Shown: positions 1 through 5,718 of the stretch, in pieces
How positions within the stretch are numbered: position 1 is the stretch's first letter
Layout: each line of letters begins with the position of its first letter
Assembly (NCBI GenBank): GCA_938004315.1
Contig: CALKWG010000051.1
Span: forward strand, 1 to 6,829
Source: an uncultured Spirochaetaceae bacterium
GTDB lineage: Bacteria; Spirochaetota; Spirochaetia; Treponematales; UBA12059
Direction: 5' to 3'
DNA length: 6,829 bases
Translations under genes and position numbers: made by a program
Notes under the pieces: generated by a model
Told to the model about the DNA's origin: nothing
Databases searched by the model: none
The model's input: only the letters and a program-made list of their open reading frames with translations

Positions 1-1189
1 GGGCGCCTTCCGCCGCGCCGGAGCCGAATGCGTTCTCAAGCGAGGCGACGGCCGCAGCCGAAGGCGCTTTCTCCGCCTTATTAGGCTCGGGAGCGCGCAT
101 TTCGAAGCCGGGGATGGAGAAATCGGCGCCCCAGCCGCCGTCTAACGAGAAGTTATCCGCCTCGGGCAGGGCGCCGTCGAGCGCGGCGAGCTCGCTGTCG
201 ACGTCGCCGGGGCCTGGCTTGAAGAGGTCCTCGCCGAGCTCCGGCACGGAGCCGAAGCCGCCCGACGCGTCGCCCCCCAGGTCGAACTGGTCGAACGAAT
301 CGCCCTCGAGCGATTCCGAGCCCAGGCTGAATTCGTCGGCCGCGGCCGCACCGGACGCGTCCGCGCCGGATGATGGCTCGGGCTCGGCCGCTTCGCCGGG
401 CGACTCGAGCCCGAAACCGTCTCCGTCGCTCTGGAAATCGGGAAGCTCGAAGTCCGTCACCTCGCCCGAGCCGTCAGTTTCGGACGGGGAGCCGTCATCG
501 GGGATGCCGAAATCGTCGGGCGCGGCGGCTGACGGCGCTTCCCGGCCAAGCTCCTCCGGGAGGCCGAAGTCGTCGAGCGCGGCGGGCGCCTCCTCCTCCC
601 GGCCTAAGCCTTCGGGGAGGCCGAAATCGTCGGCGGGGCTGAGGTCCTCGAAGCCGGCGGCCTCGTCGTCGGCGGGCTCGGCCACCTCCGCTTCGTCGGC
701 GAAGCCGGCCAGGAGCTCGGGAGGCAGGCCGAAGTCGTCGCCTACGGAAGCCTGGTCGCCGCCCGAGGGCTCGGCGATTGAGGGCTCGGCGTCCGGCGCT
801 CCGAGAGTATCGAGGGTATCTAGGGTATCGAGAGTATCGACGCCGAAGCCCTCGGGCGCCTCAAGGCCGTCATCGATAAGGTCGAACCCGCCTGGCTCGC
901 CTTCCGGCTCCCCTGGATCGGGGGCTTCTAAGCCGGCGGGCGGGGACTCGTCGAGCGCGAGCTCGTCGAGGAACGCGGTAAAATCGTCGCCCGCTCCGTC
1001 GCCGAGTTCAAGGTCTGGCGCCGGCTCTGGCTCGACGCCTGTATCGTCCGCCGCGGAGACGGCCGCCGCATCGCGGGTAGGCGCCGGCGGCTCTTCGAGA
1101 GCTTCGCCCCAGCGGGCTATGGTAGCCGGCTCGTCGCCGAGCCTGAGGAGCGAATCTTTGAAGGCGTCTATATCTTTGAGCGTCGGCAT
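1..1189 (-). CDS. Acidic, repeat-bearing low-complexity protein, 3'-truncated by window edge
   Basis: The minus strand is open from an ATG at 1189 to the window edge, giving 396 codons without a stop. The start is supported by a purine-rich GGAGAGAG stretch a few bases upstream. The first ~35 residues (MPTLKDIDAFKDSLLRLGDE, then PATIARWGEAL) look like a short amphipathic helical segment. After that the protein is dominated by D, E, G, A, P, with regularly spaced F and L, and is predicted disordered. It carries four DTL triplets (118-129) and repeated DDFGLP-like motifs (151, 187, 206, 225, then weaker ones near 246, 286, 346, 356). No signal peptide or membrane segment is seen, so it is probably cytoplasmic. 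I recall similar acidic N-terminal regions in spirochaete proteins that end in a folded, often TPR, domain; that part would lie off the left edge. The function is unknown. The codon pattern (aspartate, phenylalanine and leucine-proline motifs) is far more protein-like than the Ser/Pro-only plus-strand frame. Confidence 0.8.
   Translation of the reverse strand, partial: MPTLKDIDAFKDSLLRLGDEPATIARWGEALEEPPAPTRDAAAVSAADDTGVEPEPAPDLELGDGAGDDFTAFLDELALDESPPAGLEAPDPGEPEGEPGGFDLIDDGLEAPEGFGVDTLDTLDTLDTLGAPDAEPSIAEPSGGDQASVGDDFGLPPELLAGFADEAEVAEPADDEAAGFEDLSPADDFGLPEGLGREEEAPAALDDFGLPEELGREAPSAAAPDDFGIPDDGSPSETDGSGEVTDFELPDFQSDGDGFGLESPGEAAEPEPSSGADASGAAAADEFSLGSESLEGDSFDQFDLGGDASGGFGSVPELGEDLFKPGPGDVDSELAALDGALPEADNFSLDGGWGADFSIPGFEMRAPEPNKAEKAPSAAAVASLENAFGSGAAEGA
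461..631 (-). repeat. Three tandem 57-bp (19-residue) coding repeats, DDFGxP type
   Basis: Within the acidic protein, residues 187-205, 206-224 and 225-243 each begin with DDFG(L/I)P and are exactly 19 residues apart. The first two continue as EGLGRE and EELGRE; the third has diverged after the motif. The DNA equivalent reads aggccgaaRtcgtcg on the plus strand in each well-kept copy. A further copy of the motif lies 36 residues before the first (residue 151), and looser DF-x-(L/I)-P motifs follow downstream. This is an internal expansion of a short linear motif in a disordered region. Confidence 0.75.
803..838 (-). repeat. Four tandem 9-bp repeats encoding (Asp-Thr-Leu)x4
   Basis: Four contiguous 9-base units run from 803 to 838 (plus strand: gagagtatc, gagggtatc, tagggtatc, gagagtatc). 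On the minus strand they encode DTL four times, residues 118-129 of the acidic protein. Units 1 and 4 are identical, and 2 and 3 differ by one or two bases, all synonymous. The array is in frame, so gain or loss of a unit would change protein length without a frameshift. Confidence 0.9.
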
Positions 1190-1316
1190 CCCTGTCTCTC
1201 TCCGTATATTAACGGCTTAAATCGGCGATTGTATAGCGTAATGCGTTCGTAGCCCTTTTCGCGCGCCGAGGTTATAGCTCGGAGCCGCGGATGCCGATAG
1301 TATGAGCGGAGTAACG
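1190..1316. promoter_or_regulatory. Divergent intergenic region with presumed promoters for both flanking genes
   Basis: This is the only sizeable non-coding gap and the most AT-rich stretch in the window. It separates the minus-strand acidic protein gene from the plus-strand exported protein gene, so both start signals should lie here. TACAAT on the minus strand (1233-1228), about 39 bases before the ATG, could be a -10 element. TATAGC occurs on the plus strand at 1232-1237 and 1273-1278. I could not find a matching TTGACA-like -35 for any of these, so the individual elements are weak. A TTAA-N4-TTAA motif sits at 1209-1220. Confidence 0.35.
1308..1311 (+). promoter_or_regulatory. Ribosome binding site that selects the ATG at 1317
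   Basis: GGAG at 1308-1311 is followed by five bases (taacg) and the ATG at 1317. An alternative in-frame ATG at 1302 has no comparable purine-rich site upstream. Starting at 1317 also gives a classic signal peptide beginning MKSR. Confidence 0.7.
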
Positions 1317-2021
1317 ATGAAAAGCCGCCTTGCCGTACTAGCCCTAGCCCTATGCCTGGTCTCGGCCGCCGTTCCCGCCGCGGCGATGGATCAAAGCTCC
1401 ATGCGGCTGCACCTGCACTTGACGGGGCTGCGCGCGCCCGAACCGCCCCATATCGTCGAGCATTTCCTCGTCTTGAGCGCGGCCGGGCCCTATCGATTCG
1501 TCGGCGCCGCTTTCTCGCACGAGGGCTGGCGTACCGTCCATAGCTTCGAGCGCAACCTCTACGGCGTCTTCGTCCTGGCCCTGCCCTTGCCCTACGGCGA
1601 GGCGACGCAGGTGGCCTATCGCCTGGTCTTCGACGGGGCCTGGGGCGCCGATCCGAACAACCCGGCGCGTGCCCGCGACGACCGCACCGGCTCCGCCCTC
1701 TCCCTCGCGTCGCTTCCGGCGCGGCCGCGCACGGTGCTAGGCGTTTGGAATCCGGCCGTCGCCGGCGGGGCCCATTTCTACTTCGAGGGCGAGGCGGGCA
1801 ACCGCGTGAGCGTGGCCGGAACCTTCAACGGCTGGGACCCTTTCATCCATGAGCTTAACGAGACGAGCCCGGGGCGATATGAGCTGAGCCTCAGCCTGCC
1901 GCCCGGCGAGTATAGCTATGTATTCATATACCGCGGCGAGCGCGTAACCGACCCCTTGAATAGGACCCTGCGCTACTCGAGCGACGGTCGGGCCGTCTCG
2001 CGGCTCCTCGTCGGCGACTAG
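1317..2021 (+). CDS. Exported protein with two CBM48/AMPK-beta-like glycogen-binding-type domains
   Basis: The 234-residue product starts at the ATG behind a GGAG site; an in-frame ATG at 1302 would add five residues. Residues 1-23 form a signal peptide: MKSR, a hydrophobic core, then AVPAAA before MD, consistent with signal peptidase I. Residues ~153-234 resemble the CBM48/AMPK1 glycogen-binding sandwich: FYFEG, NRVSVAGTFNGWDP (162-175), then GRYELSLSLPPGEYSYVFI (186-204) and a following TDPLN. Residues ~30-133 look like a more diverged copy, with YGVFVLALPLP (82-92) and YRLVFDGAWGADPNNP (101-116), which match the strand and D-P-x-N pattern of the same fold. The protein probably acts in the periplasm or at the cell surface. 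No catalytic domain is visible, so it may bind a glucan, serve as a scaffold, or use the fold for another ligand. It stands alone on the plus strand and converges on the NTPase gene, sharing CTAG with its stop codon. Confidence 0.82.
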   Translation: MKSRLAVLALALCLVSAAVPAAAMDQSSMRLHLHLTGLRAPEPPHIVEHFLVLSAAGPYRFVGAAFSHEGWRTVHSFERNLYGVFVLALPLPYGEATQVAYRLVFDGAWGADPNNPARARDDRTGSALSLASLPARPRTVLGVWNPAVAGGAHFYFEGEAGNRVSVAGTFNGWDPFIHELNETSPGRYELSLSLPPGEYSYVFIYRGERVTDPLNRTLRYSSDGRAVSRLLVGD

Positions 2022-2722
2022 GGAGAGCGGCCGAGCGCGTTTCGCAGGGCCGCGACGAGCTCGTCGGCTAGGCCCTCGGCCGCCATGGCCGCCGCGGCGG
2101 CGCGTACCGTGCGCGATCCGGGCCAGCGCTCGGCCAGGCTTCCGGCCAGCTCCGGCCTGACGGCCACGACGATAGCGGCCGGGGCCTCTTCTACGCCTGC
2201 CGCTAGGCCGTCGATGGCGGCGAGCGTCCCCGCGAGCCCGAGGCCGAACTTAAGCTCTAAGGGGCCGATCTCGTCGACGAAGACGATCCGTCCGCGCGCC
2301 GCCTCCGCCAGCGCGTCGATGCAGGCGGCGTCGGCCCGCCTAAGCCCGTCGAGCGAAAATTCCCACTTGCCGTAGGAGAAGCGCCCCGCGTCCAGCATGA
2401 CGGGCCGAGGTCCGCCCGGCGAGCCCGGACCGGGGCTAGGCGCCGCGGCGGCGCCGGCCGAGTCGTAATCAGGCAAGCACCGGGCCAGTTCCCAGGCCTC
2501 GCCCGCGCTACCGTCGGGGATCAAGATGCGGCAAAGCACGGCCGCCTTGAGGCCGTCGCGGTAGACGCCCGGGCAGACGATCCCGCGCGGCTCCCAGCCG
2601 AGCTCGGTCGCCCTGGCCGCCGCGATCGCGAAGGCGGTCGATTTGCCGGCGCCCCGCCCGGCCGACGCGAGGATGATCGCCGGGCCTCCGGGGCGCGCCT
2701 CGTGCGTAGCGGCGGCGTCCAC
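2018..2722 (-). CDS. THEP1-like P-loop nucleoside-triphosphatase
   Basis: A 234-residue soluble NTPase. Residues 16-29 carry a Walker A motif, GRGAGKST with K27, S28 and T29. A Walker B segment lies at 146-158, IVFVDEIGPLELK, with D150 and E151. DEIGP-(L/M)-EL after a P-loop is typical of the THEP1/NTPase_1 family, which hydrolyses NTPs; members often sit in operons with unrelated partners and their cell role is unclear. RFSYGKWEFSLDGLRRAD (114-131) matches the conserved middle segment of spirochaete-like members. A Gly/Pro/Ala-rich stretch at 88-106 looks like a linker inserted in a loop. The start is a GTG one base after the stop of the preceding gene (TAG-C-GTG), implying translational coupling; no better start is available. 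It is the last gene of the minus-strand run, and its stop overlaps that of the convergent gene. Confidence 0.8.
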   Translation of the reverse strand: MDAAATHEARPGGPAIILASAGRGAGKSTAFAIAAARATELGWEPRGIVCPGVYRDGLKAAVLCRILIPDGSAGEAWELARCLPDYDSAGAAAAPSPGPGSPGGPRPVMLDAGRFSYGKWEFSLDGLRRADAACIDALAEAARGRIVFVDEIGPLELKFGLGLAGTLAAIDGLAAGVEEAPAAIVVAVRPELAGSLAERWPGSRTVRAAAAAMAAEGLADELVAALRNALGRSP

Positions 2723-2723
2723 G

Positions 2724-3410
2724 CTAACGATCCGCCGGCGCGAAGGCCAGGTCCACCGAGGCCAGCTTAACGCCGGCTTTCTTGGCGAATTCCGCCGCGA
2801 GCGAGCGGAGCGCGTCGGCCGCCTTGGACCGTATCGCCTCGTCTTCGCAGAGCGCGGTCGCCGCTTCCACGAAGCGCGTCGACAGGGCCGCCTTGGCCGC
2901 GTCGATGAGCTCCTTCTCGTTCAAGAAGATAGAGCGCTCGGCCGCGCGGGCGCGGACGCTGTCGCTACGAAGCGCGGGGGGCAGGAAGCCCAAAGGCGGC
3001 ATTGCCAGCGATAGCTTCCCGCCTCCCTTCAGGTCGTAGCGGGCCGACCAGGGCGCGCGAAGGTCGACGCAGAAGAACAGGTCGGCATAGGCGGAAAGCT
3101 CGATGACGGCGTCCGAGCGCAGGTTGAGGAACCGGCCGACGGCCGAGTCGCCGAAGAGCCGGCCGGCCACCTGGTCGCGCAGGACCAGCTCATGCTGCGC
3201 CTCCACGAGGACGAGGTAGCCGGCCTCCGAGAGCGCGGAGAGGTACGAGTTGAACGAACGCTGCACCTCGGCCGGGGCCGGCCCGCCGAAGGGCCCGCCG
3301 GGCTTAAAGAGCCCTGCGCCTAGGGTAAAGCCCAGCGCCGCGACGACGAGCGCGGCGCCCGCGCCGACGAGGATGAGGCCGCGCGCCCGGGTGCGCTTGT
3401 CGGCTTTCAC
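2724..3410 (-). CDS. Single-pass membrane protein, DUF4230-like
   Basis: The 228-residue product has a positively charged N-terminus (KADKRTRAR) and one transmembrane helix at about 11-35, followed by a Gly/Pro linker (36-47) and an extracytoplasmic domain. The rest shows a beta-rich part (LVLVEAQHELVLRDQV, 66-81; AVIELSAYADLFFCVDL, 101-117), an LP-type turn at 137-145, and a C-terminal amphipathic helical part (164-212) ending in VKLASVDLAF. That order of anchor, beta region and terminal helix pair resembles DUF4230 proteins, whose function is unknown. Similarity is by eye only. The GTG start at 3410 overlaps the preceding stop as GTGA, with GGAG nine bases upstream. No enzyme motif is visible. 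It could instead be an unnamed spirochaete family. Confidence 0.65.
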   Translation of the reverse strand: MKADKRTRARGLILVGAGAALVVAALGFTLGAGLFKPGGPFGGPAPAEVQRSFNSYLSALSEAGYLVLVEAQHELVLRDQVAGRLFGDSAVGRFLNLRSDAVIELSAYADLFFCVDLRAPWSARYDLKGGGKLSLAMPPLGFLPPALRSDSVRARAAERSIFLNEKELIDAAKAALSTRFVEAATALCEDEAIRSKAADALRSLAAEFAKKAGVKLASVDLAFAPADR

Positions 3411-3940
3411 GGCCGTATGCTCCGAAAGCGCGGCCGCGAGAGACCGCCTGAAAGCTCGTACATCTTCACCTCGATGGGTCCCATGCCCGAGGGGGGGATC
3501 TCTAAGACGGCGAAGCTCGGCCCGTATGATCCCCGCGGCTTGGAGAGGCTGCCGGGGTTGATGAGGAGGACGCCCTGTATCTCCTCCCAGAACGGCAGAT
3601 GGGTGTGGCCGAAGAGGAAGGCTTCCGCCCCCTCGCGCTTGGCCGCGGCGACCATGGGGGCGTATGAATCGCCCGTAAGGTAGCGGTGGCCGTGCGCCAG
3701 GAGCAGTTTACGGTCGTAGGCCCAGACCTGGCGCAATAGCGGGTGGGCGCCCGCCTCGTCCATGTTGCCGCAGACGGCCTGGCAGGGCGGCATGATGGAG
3801 CCGTAGCGCCTGGCCGCCTCCAGGTCGTCCGCCCCGTCGCCGAGGTGCACGATCATCTGCGCGGAGGCGCCGAGCTTAGCGAGCACCGCCACGAGGCCGC
3901 GCGGGTCGCCGTGGGTGTCCGAGACCGCCACGATCCTCAC
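3407..3940 (-). CDS. YfcE/MJ0936-type calcineurin-like metallophosphodiesterase
   Basis: A 177-residue protein, the normal size for small single-domain phosphodiesterases of the YfcE/MJ0936 type. All metal-binding blocks are present: D8 and H10 in SDTHG, D35 in HLGD, N59 in GNMD, H83 (and H85) in AHGH, and H112/H114 in GHTH. INPGS at 127-131 is the usual family signature after the last block. Relatives hydrolyse phosphodiester bonds using two metal ions such as Mn2+; the natural substrate is often unknown. It has no signal peptide, so it is cytoplasmic. The GTG start at 3940 overlaps the TGA of the BrkB-cNMP gene (GTGA), and its own TGA overlaps the GTG of the next gene in the same way. Direct coupling to a gene for a cNMP-binding protein makes a cyclic nucleotide a reasonable candidate substrate, but this is inference. 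Confidence 0.92.
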   Translation of the reverse strand: MRIVAVSDTHGDPRGLVAVLAKLGASAQMIVHLGDGADDLEAARRYGSIMPPCQAVCGNMDEAGAHPLLRQVWAYDRKLLLAHGHRYLTGDSYAPMVAAAKREGAEAFLFGHTHLPFWEEIQGVLLINPGSLSKPRGSYGPSFAVLEIPPSGMGPIEVKMYELSGGLSRPRFRSIRP

Positions 3941-5223
3941 GGTTCCGCCCGATCCCGCTCGTTATTGGCCGCCAAGCGCGCGGCCATGGAGCCGACCAGC
4001 TTCATGGCCGCCGCCGAATCCGCCCGGAGCACGCTCTGGAACAGGGCCGCGGGTAGCCTGAAGACGGTGCAGGTCTCGGCGGCGACCGTCCACGCCGAAC
4101 GGGGCTCCTTGAGCACGGAAGCCATCTCGCCGAAGAACTGGCCTTCCTCGATGAAGGCGGCCGGCTCCGCCCCGTTAGCCGGGTCCTCGAGGTAGACGCC
4201 GACGCGCCCTTTGTACAGATAGAAGGCGTCGTCGCCGCCTTCGCCGCGGCCGAAGACGGCCTCGCCGTCGGCGTAATCGCGGGCGTAGCGCTTAAAGAGC
4301 CGCTGAGGCTGGGCGAAGAGCCTCCGCTCTATGGCTCCGGGAGCCTTGTCGGCGGTATCCACGGCGTGGAAGCGGGCGAAGAGGAGCGAGTCGTAGCGCT
4401 CCATCGTGAAGCAGAGCTCGGCGAAGAAGAAGTACAGCCAGAAGAAGAAATAGACTTTGATGAGCCCCGCGATAAGGCTTCCCAAGATGCCGTACAGGAG
4501 CCCGTAGCGCTCGCCCGATAAGAAGAGTCCTAAGAGCGAGCTTAAGCCCAGGTAGAAGACCACGCAGAGCGCCGAGGAGATAAGGGCGTGCTTCGTGCTC
4601 GGACGCTTGGGCGGCACGCCCAGGTAGGTAAGGAATACGAAGAGCCAAAACACGGCTAAGGGCAGGGCCCTGAGGCCGAGGCCGGCGAGGAGGCCCAAGG
4701 CGGCCCTGGCCGGCTGCCAGCCTAAGGCCCCTATGAGGCTCCTGCCTATCTGGGCGAGGGCCAGGAGCAGCACCGCCGCGGTGATAGCGATGAGCTCGAC
4801 GGCGAAGGTGAGCGCGTTCTCGCGCACCGGGTTCATCGACGCGCTTCCGGCGTGGATGACGCGTATGCCGCGCTGTATCGAGACGACGAAGAGCCTGGCG
4901 GCCCAGATCAGGTTCACCAGGCCGAAGGCGCCGGCCAGGCCCCCGATGGGCCGCTCGAGCACGGGGCCGAGGATCTCCCGCGCCCCGAACGCGTCCAGCG
5001 CCGGCAGGATGAAAGGCAAGGCCCCGGGCGAACCCGGGGCCAGGGCGCGGGAGATGAACGAGCCTAAGTACAAAACGACGAGCAGGGCGGGCAGGGCCGA
5101 CAGGAGGAACGCGTACGCGCCGGCGGCCGCGTGGTTGGCCATCTCGTGCCGGCCGAATTGCTCGAGGCTGAAGAGCGCCCGCTGCGCGGCCGCCTTCAGC
5201 CCCCGGCTCAAGTCTTTCGCCAT
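3937..5223 (-). CDS. YihY/BrkB-family membrane protein fused to a C-terminal cNMP-binding domain
   Basis: The 428-residue product starts MAKDLSRGLK at the ATG at 5223; a longer reading would overlap the upstream gene with an Arg/Ser-rich non-conserved extension. Residues ~20-275 match the YihY/BrkB membrane family: about six hydrophobic helices near 32-56, 95-118, 137-158, 173-200, 212-235 and 241-270, with the family-like N-terminal FGRHEMANHAAAGAYAF. Residues ~312-400 form a CRP-type cyclic-nucleotide-binding domain: a YLYKGRVGVY strand pair, then FGEMASVLKEPRSAWTVAA. G365, E366, R375 and S376 correspond to the ligand contacts G71, E72, R82 and S83 of E. coli CRP, so binding is likely intact. 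No DNA-binding helix-turn-helix follows. The transport or envelope role of YihY proteins is not settled; here it is probably modulated by cAMP, cGMP or a related ligand from the cytoplasm. Its Shine-Dalgarno site is poor (GGGCGG directly before ATG), suggesting coupling to the upstream gene. The stop overlaps the next start as GTGA. Confidence 0.88.
   Translation of the reverse strand: MAKDLSRGLKAAAQRALFSLEQFGRHEMANHAAAGAYAFLLSALPALLVVLYLGSFISRALAPGSPGALPFILPALDAFGAREILGPVLERPIGGLAGAFGLVNLIWAARLFVVSIQRGIRVIHAGSASMNPVRENALTFAVELIAITAAVLLLALAQIGRSLIGALGWQPARAALGLLAGLGLRALPLAVFWLFVFLTYLGVPPKRPSTKHALISSALCVVFYLGLSSLLGLFLSGERYGLLYGILGSLIAGLIKVYFFFWLYFFFAELCFTMERYDSLLFARFHAVDTADKAPGAIERRLFAQPQRLFKRYARDYADGEAVFGRGEGGDDAFYLYKGRVGVYLEDPANGAEPAAFIEEGQFFGEMASVLKEPRSAWTVAAETCTVFRLPAALFQSVLRADSAAAMKLVGSMAARLAANNERDRAEP
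5020..5041 (-). repeat. Perfect 9-bp GC-only inverted repeat with 4-base loop inside the BrkB gene
   Basis: GGCCCCGGG (5020-5028) and CCCGGGGCC (5033-5041) are perfect reverse complements separated by CGAA. The mRNA of the BrkB gene would read the same stem with a UUCG loop. It encodes the loop after the first membrane helix (residues ~62-68, APGSPGA, itself palindromic). On the mRNA it is followed by UUGCCUUUC, which is only weakly U-rich, so it is not a convincing terminator. Confidence 0.85.
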
Positions 5224-5233
5224 CCGCCCGCGC

Positions 5234-5248
5234 GCCCGCCTAGCGGGC
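5234..5248 (-). repeat. 6-bp GC hairpin with the upstream stop codon as its loop
   Basis: On the minus strand GCCCGC (5248-5243), TAG (5242-5240) and GCGGGC (5239-5234) form a perfect inverted repeat. The TAG loop is the stop codon of the 151-residue protein. The downstream arm ends ten bases before the ATG of the BrkB gene, in the region where a ribosome binding site is expected but poor. A role in translational coupling is possible but unproven. Confidence 0.6.
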
Positions 5249-5695
5249 CGAGAGGAGCTTGGCCAGCGTAGCCGGCTCCAGCCTGAACGCGCTCCCCTTG
5301 CCCTGCAGGAAATGGTGAACACGAAGAAGGTGTATCGAGAGGTCGCTGTAGATCAGCACGAGCGACCCATCCTCCTCTTGAATCCGTATGGAGTTCTTAT
5401 GGTAGAGCCCGTCGCTCCAGGGGCAGGGCAGCATGCCGCGCGCGTCGCCGGTGGTCACCACCCAGCGGCCGTCGACGCCTATGGGCTCGCCCAGGCCCTT
5501 CTGGCCCTCGTCGCGCAGACGCTCAAGGTAGGCGGCCGCCTCCTCGGGGTCGACGCCCAGGCGCCGGAGCTCCTCCTCGTCGGCCTCGATGATGTCCGCC
5601 AGGCTCCGGGTATCGGGCCCCAGGAAGCCCTGGGCGGTGATATGGCCGGGTCTCATGCGCTCCAGGGCGTTCTTTTGGGCTTCGGTATTCTTCAT
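5240..5695 (-). CDS. Conserved-looking 151-residue protein of unknown function
   Basis: A soluble protein with no signal peptide or membrane helix. I cannot name a family with certainty, though the pattern seems familiar as an uncharacterised conserved bacterial protein. The N-terminal half is helical and acidic: MRPGHITAQGFLGPDTR (14-30), then SLADIIEADEEELRRLGVDP and a second helix to ~63. The C-terminal half has beta character with conserved-looking aromatic and polar residues: GRWVV (76-80), LPCPWSDG (89-96), YHKNSI (98-103), then LIYSDLSIHLLRVHHF (114-129) and GKGSAFRL (132-139). C91, H99, H122, H127 and H128 could form a metal or substrate site, but this is conjecture. The ATG at 5695 is preferred: AGGAGGG lies five bases upstream, whereas the longer in-frame reading overlaps the NqrF-like gene by about 180 bases. 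It follows that gene by 23 bases and precedes the BrkB gene by 16, so it is surely in the same operon and may be a partner of the reductase. Confidence 0.8.
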   Translation of the reverse strand: MKNTEAQKNALERMRPGHITAQGFLGPDTRSLADIIEADEEELRRLGVDPEEAAAYLERLRDEGQKGLGEPIGVDGRWVVTTGDARGMLPCPWSDGLYHKNSIRIQEEDGSLVLIYSDLSIHLLRVHHFLQGKGSAFRLEPATLAKLLSAR

Positions 5696-5700
5696 AGCTT

Positions 5701-5707
5701 CCCTCCT
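5701..5707 (-). promoter_or_regulatory. Strong Shine-Dalgarno site for the 151-residue protein
   Basis: AGGAGGG on the minus strand, five bases before the ATG at 5695. It lies in the short gap after the NqrF-like stop codon and decides the start of this gene against an upstream in-frame reading. It is the best ribosome binding site in the operon. Confidence 0.85.
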
Positions 5708-5718
5708 GGCGCTACGTT

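Noticed and set aside
114..1220. A 368-codon open frame on the plus strand, rich in Ser, Pro, Ala and Gly
   Set aside because: It is antisense to the better supported acidic protein gene. Its composition is what results from reading GAC/GAT/CTC/TTC-rich codons backwards in GC-rich DNA, and it has no domain or good ribosome binding site.
1317..1358. Cysteine 13 in the signal peptide of the exported protein as a lipoprotein attachment site
   Set aside because: The residue before it is Leu rather than Gly, Ala or Ser and the hydrophobic stretch before it is too short; AVPAAA further on fits signal peptidase I better.
2409..2431. GGTCCG / CGGACC inverted repeat with an 11-base loop in the NTPase gene
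   Set aside because: A short stem within a Gly/Pro-coding GC-rich stretch is expected by chance; nothing links it to a function.
5001..5041. The 9-bp hairpin in the BrkB gene as an intrinsic terminator
   Set aside because: The bases after it on the mRNA are only weakly U-rich and the reading frame continues well past it into a complete fused domain.
5224..5322. A 33-residue N-terminal extension of the BrkB fusion
   Set aside because: It is Arg/Ser/Pro-rich, overlaps the end of the upstream gene, and precedes the normal YihY-type N-terminus starting at MAKDLS.
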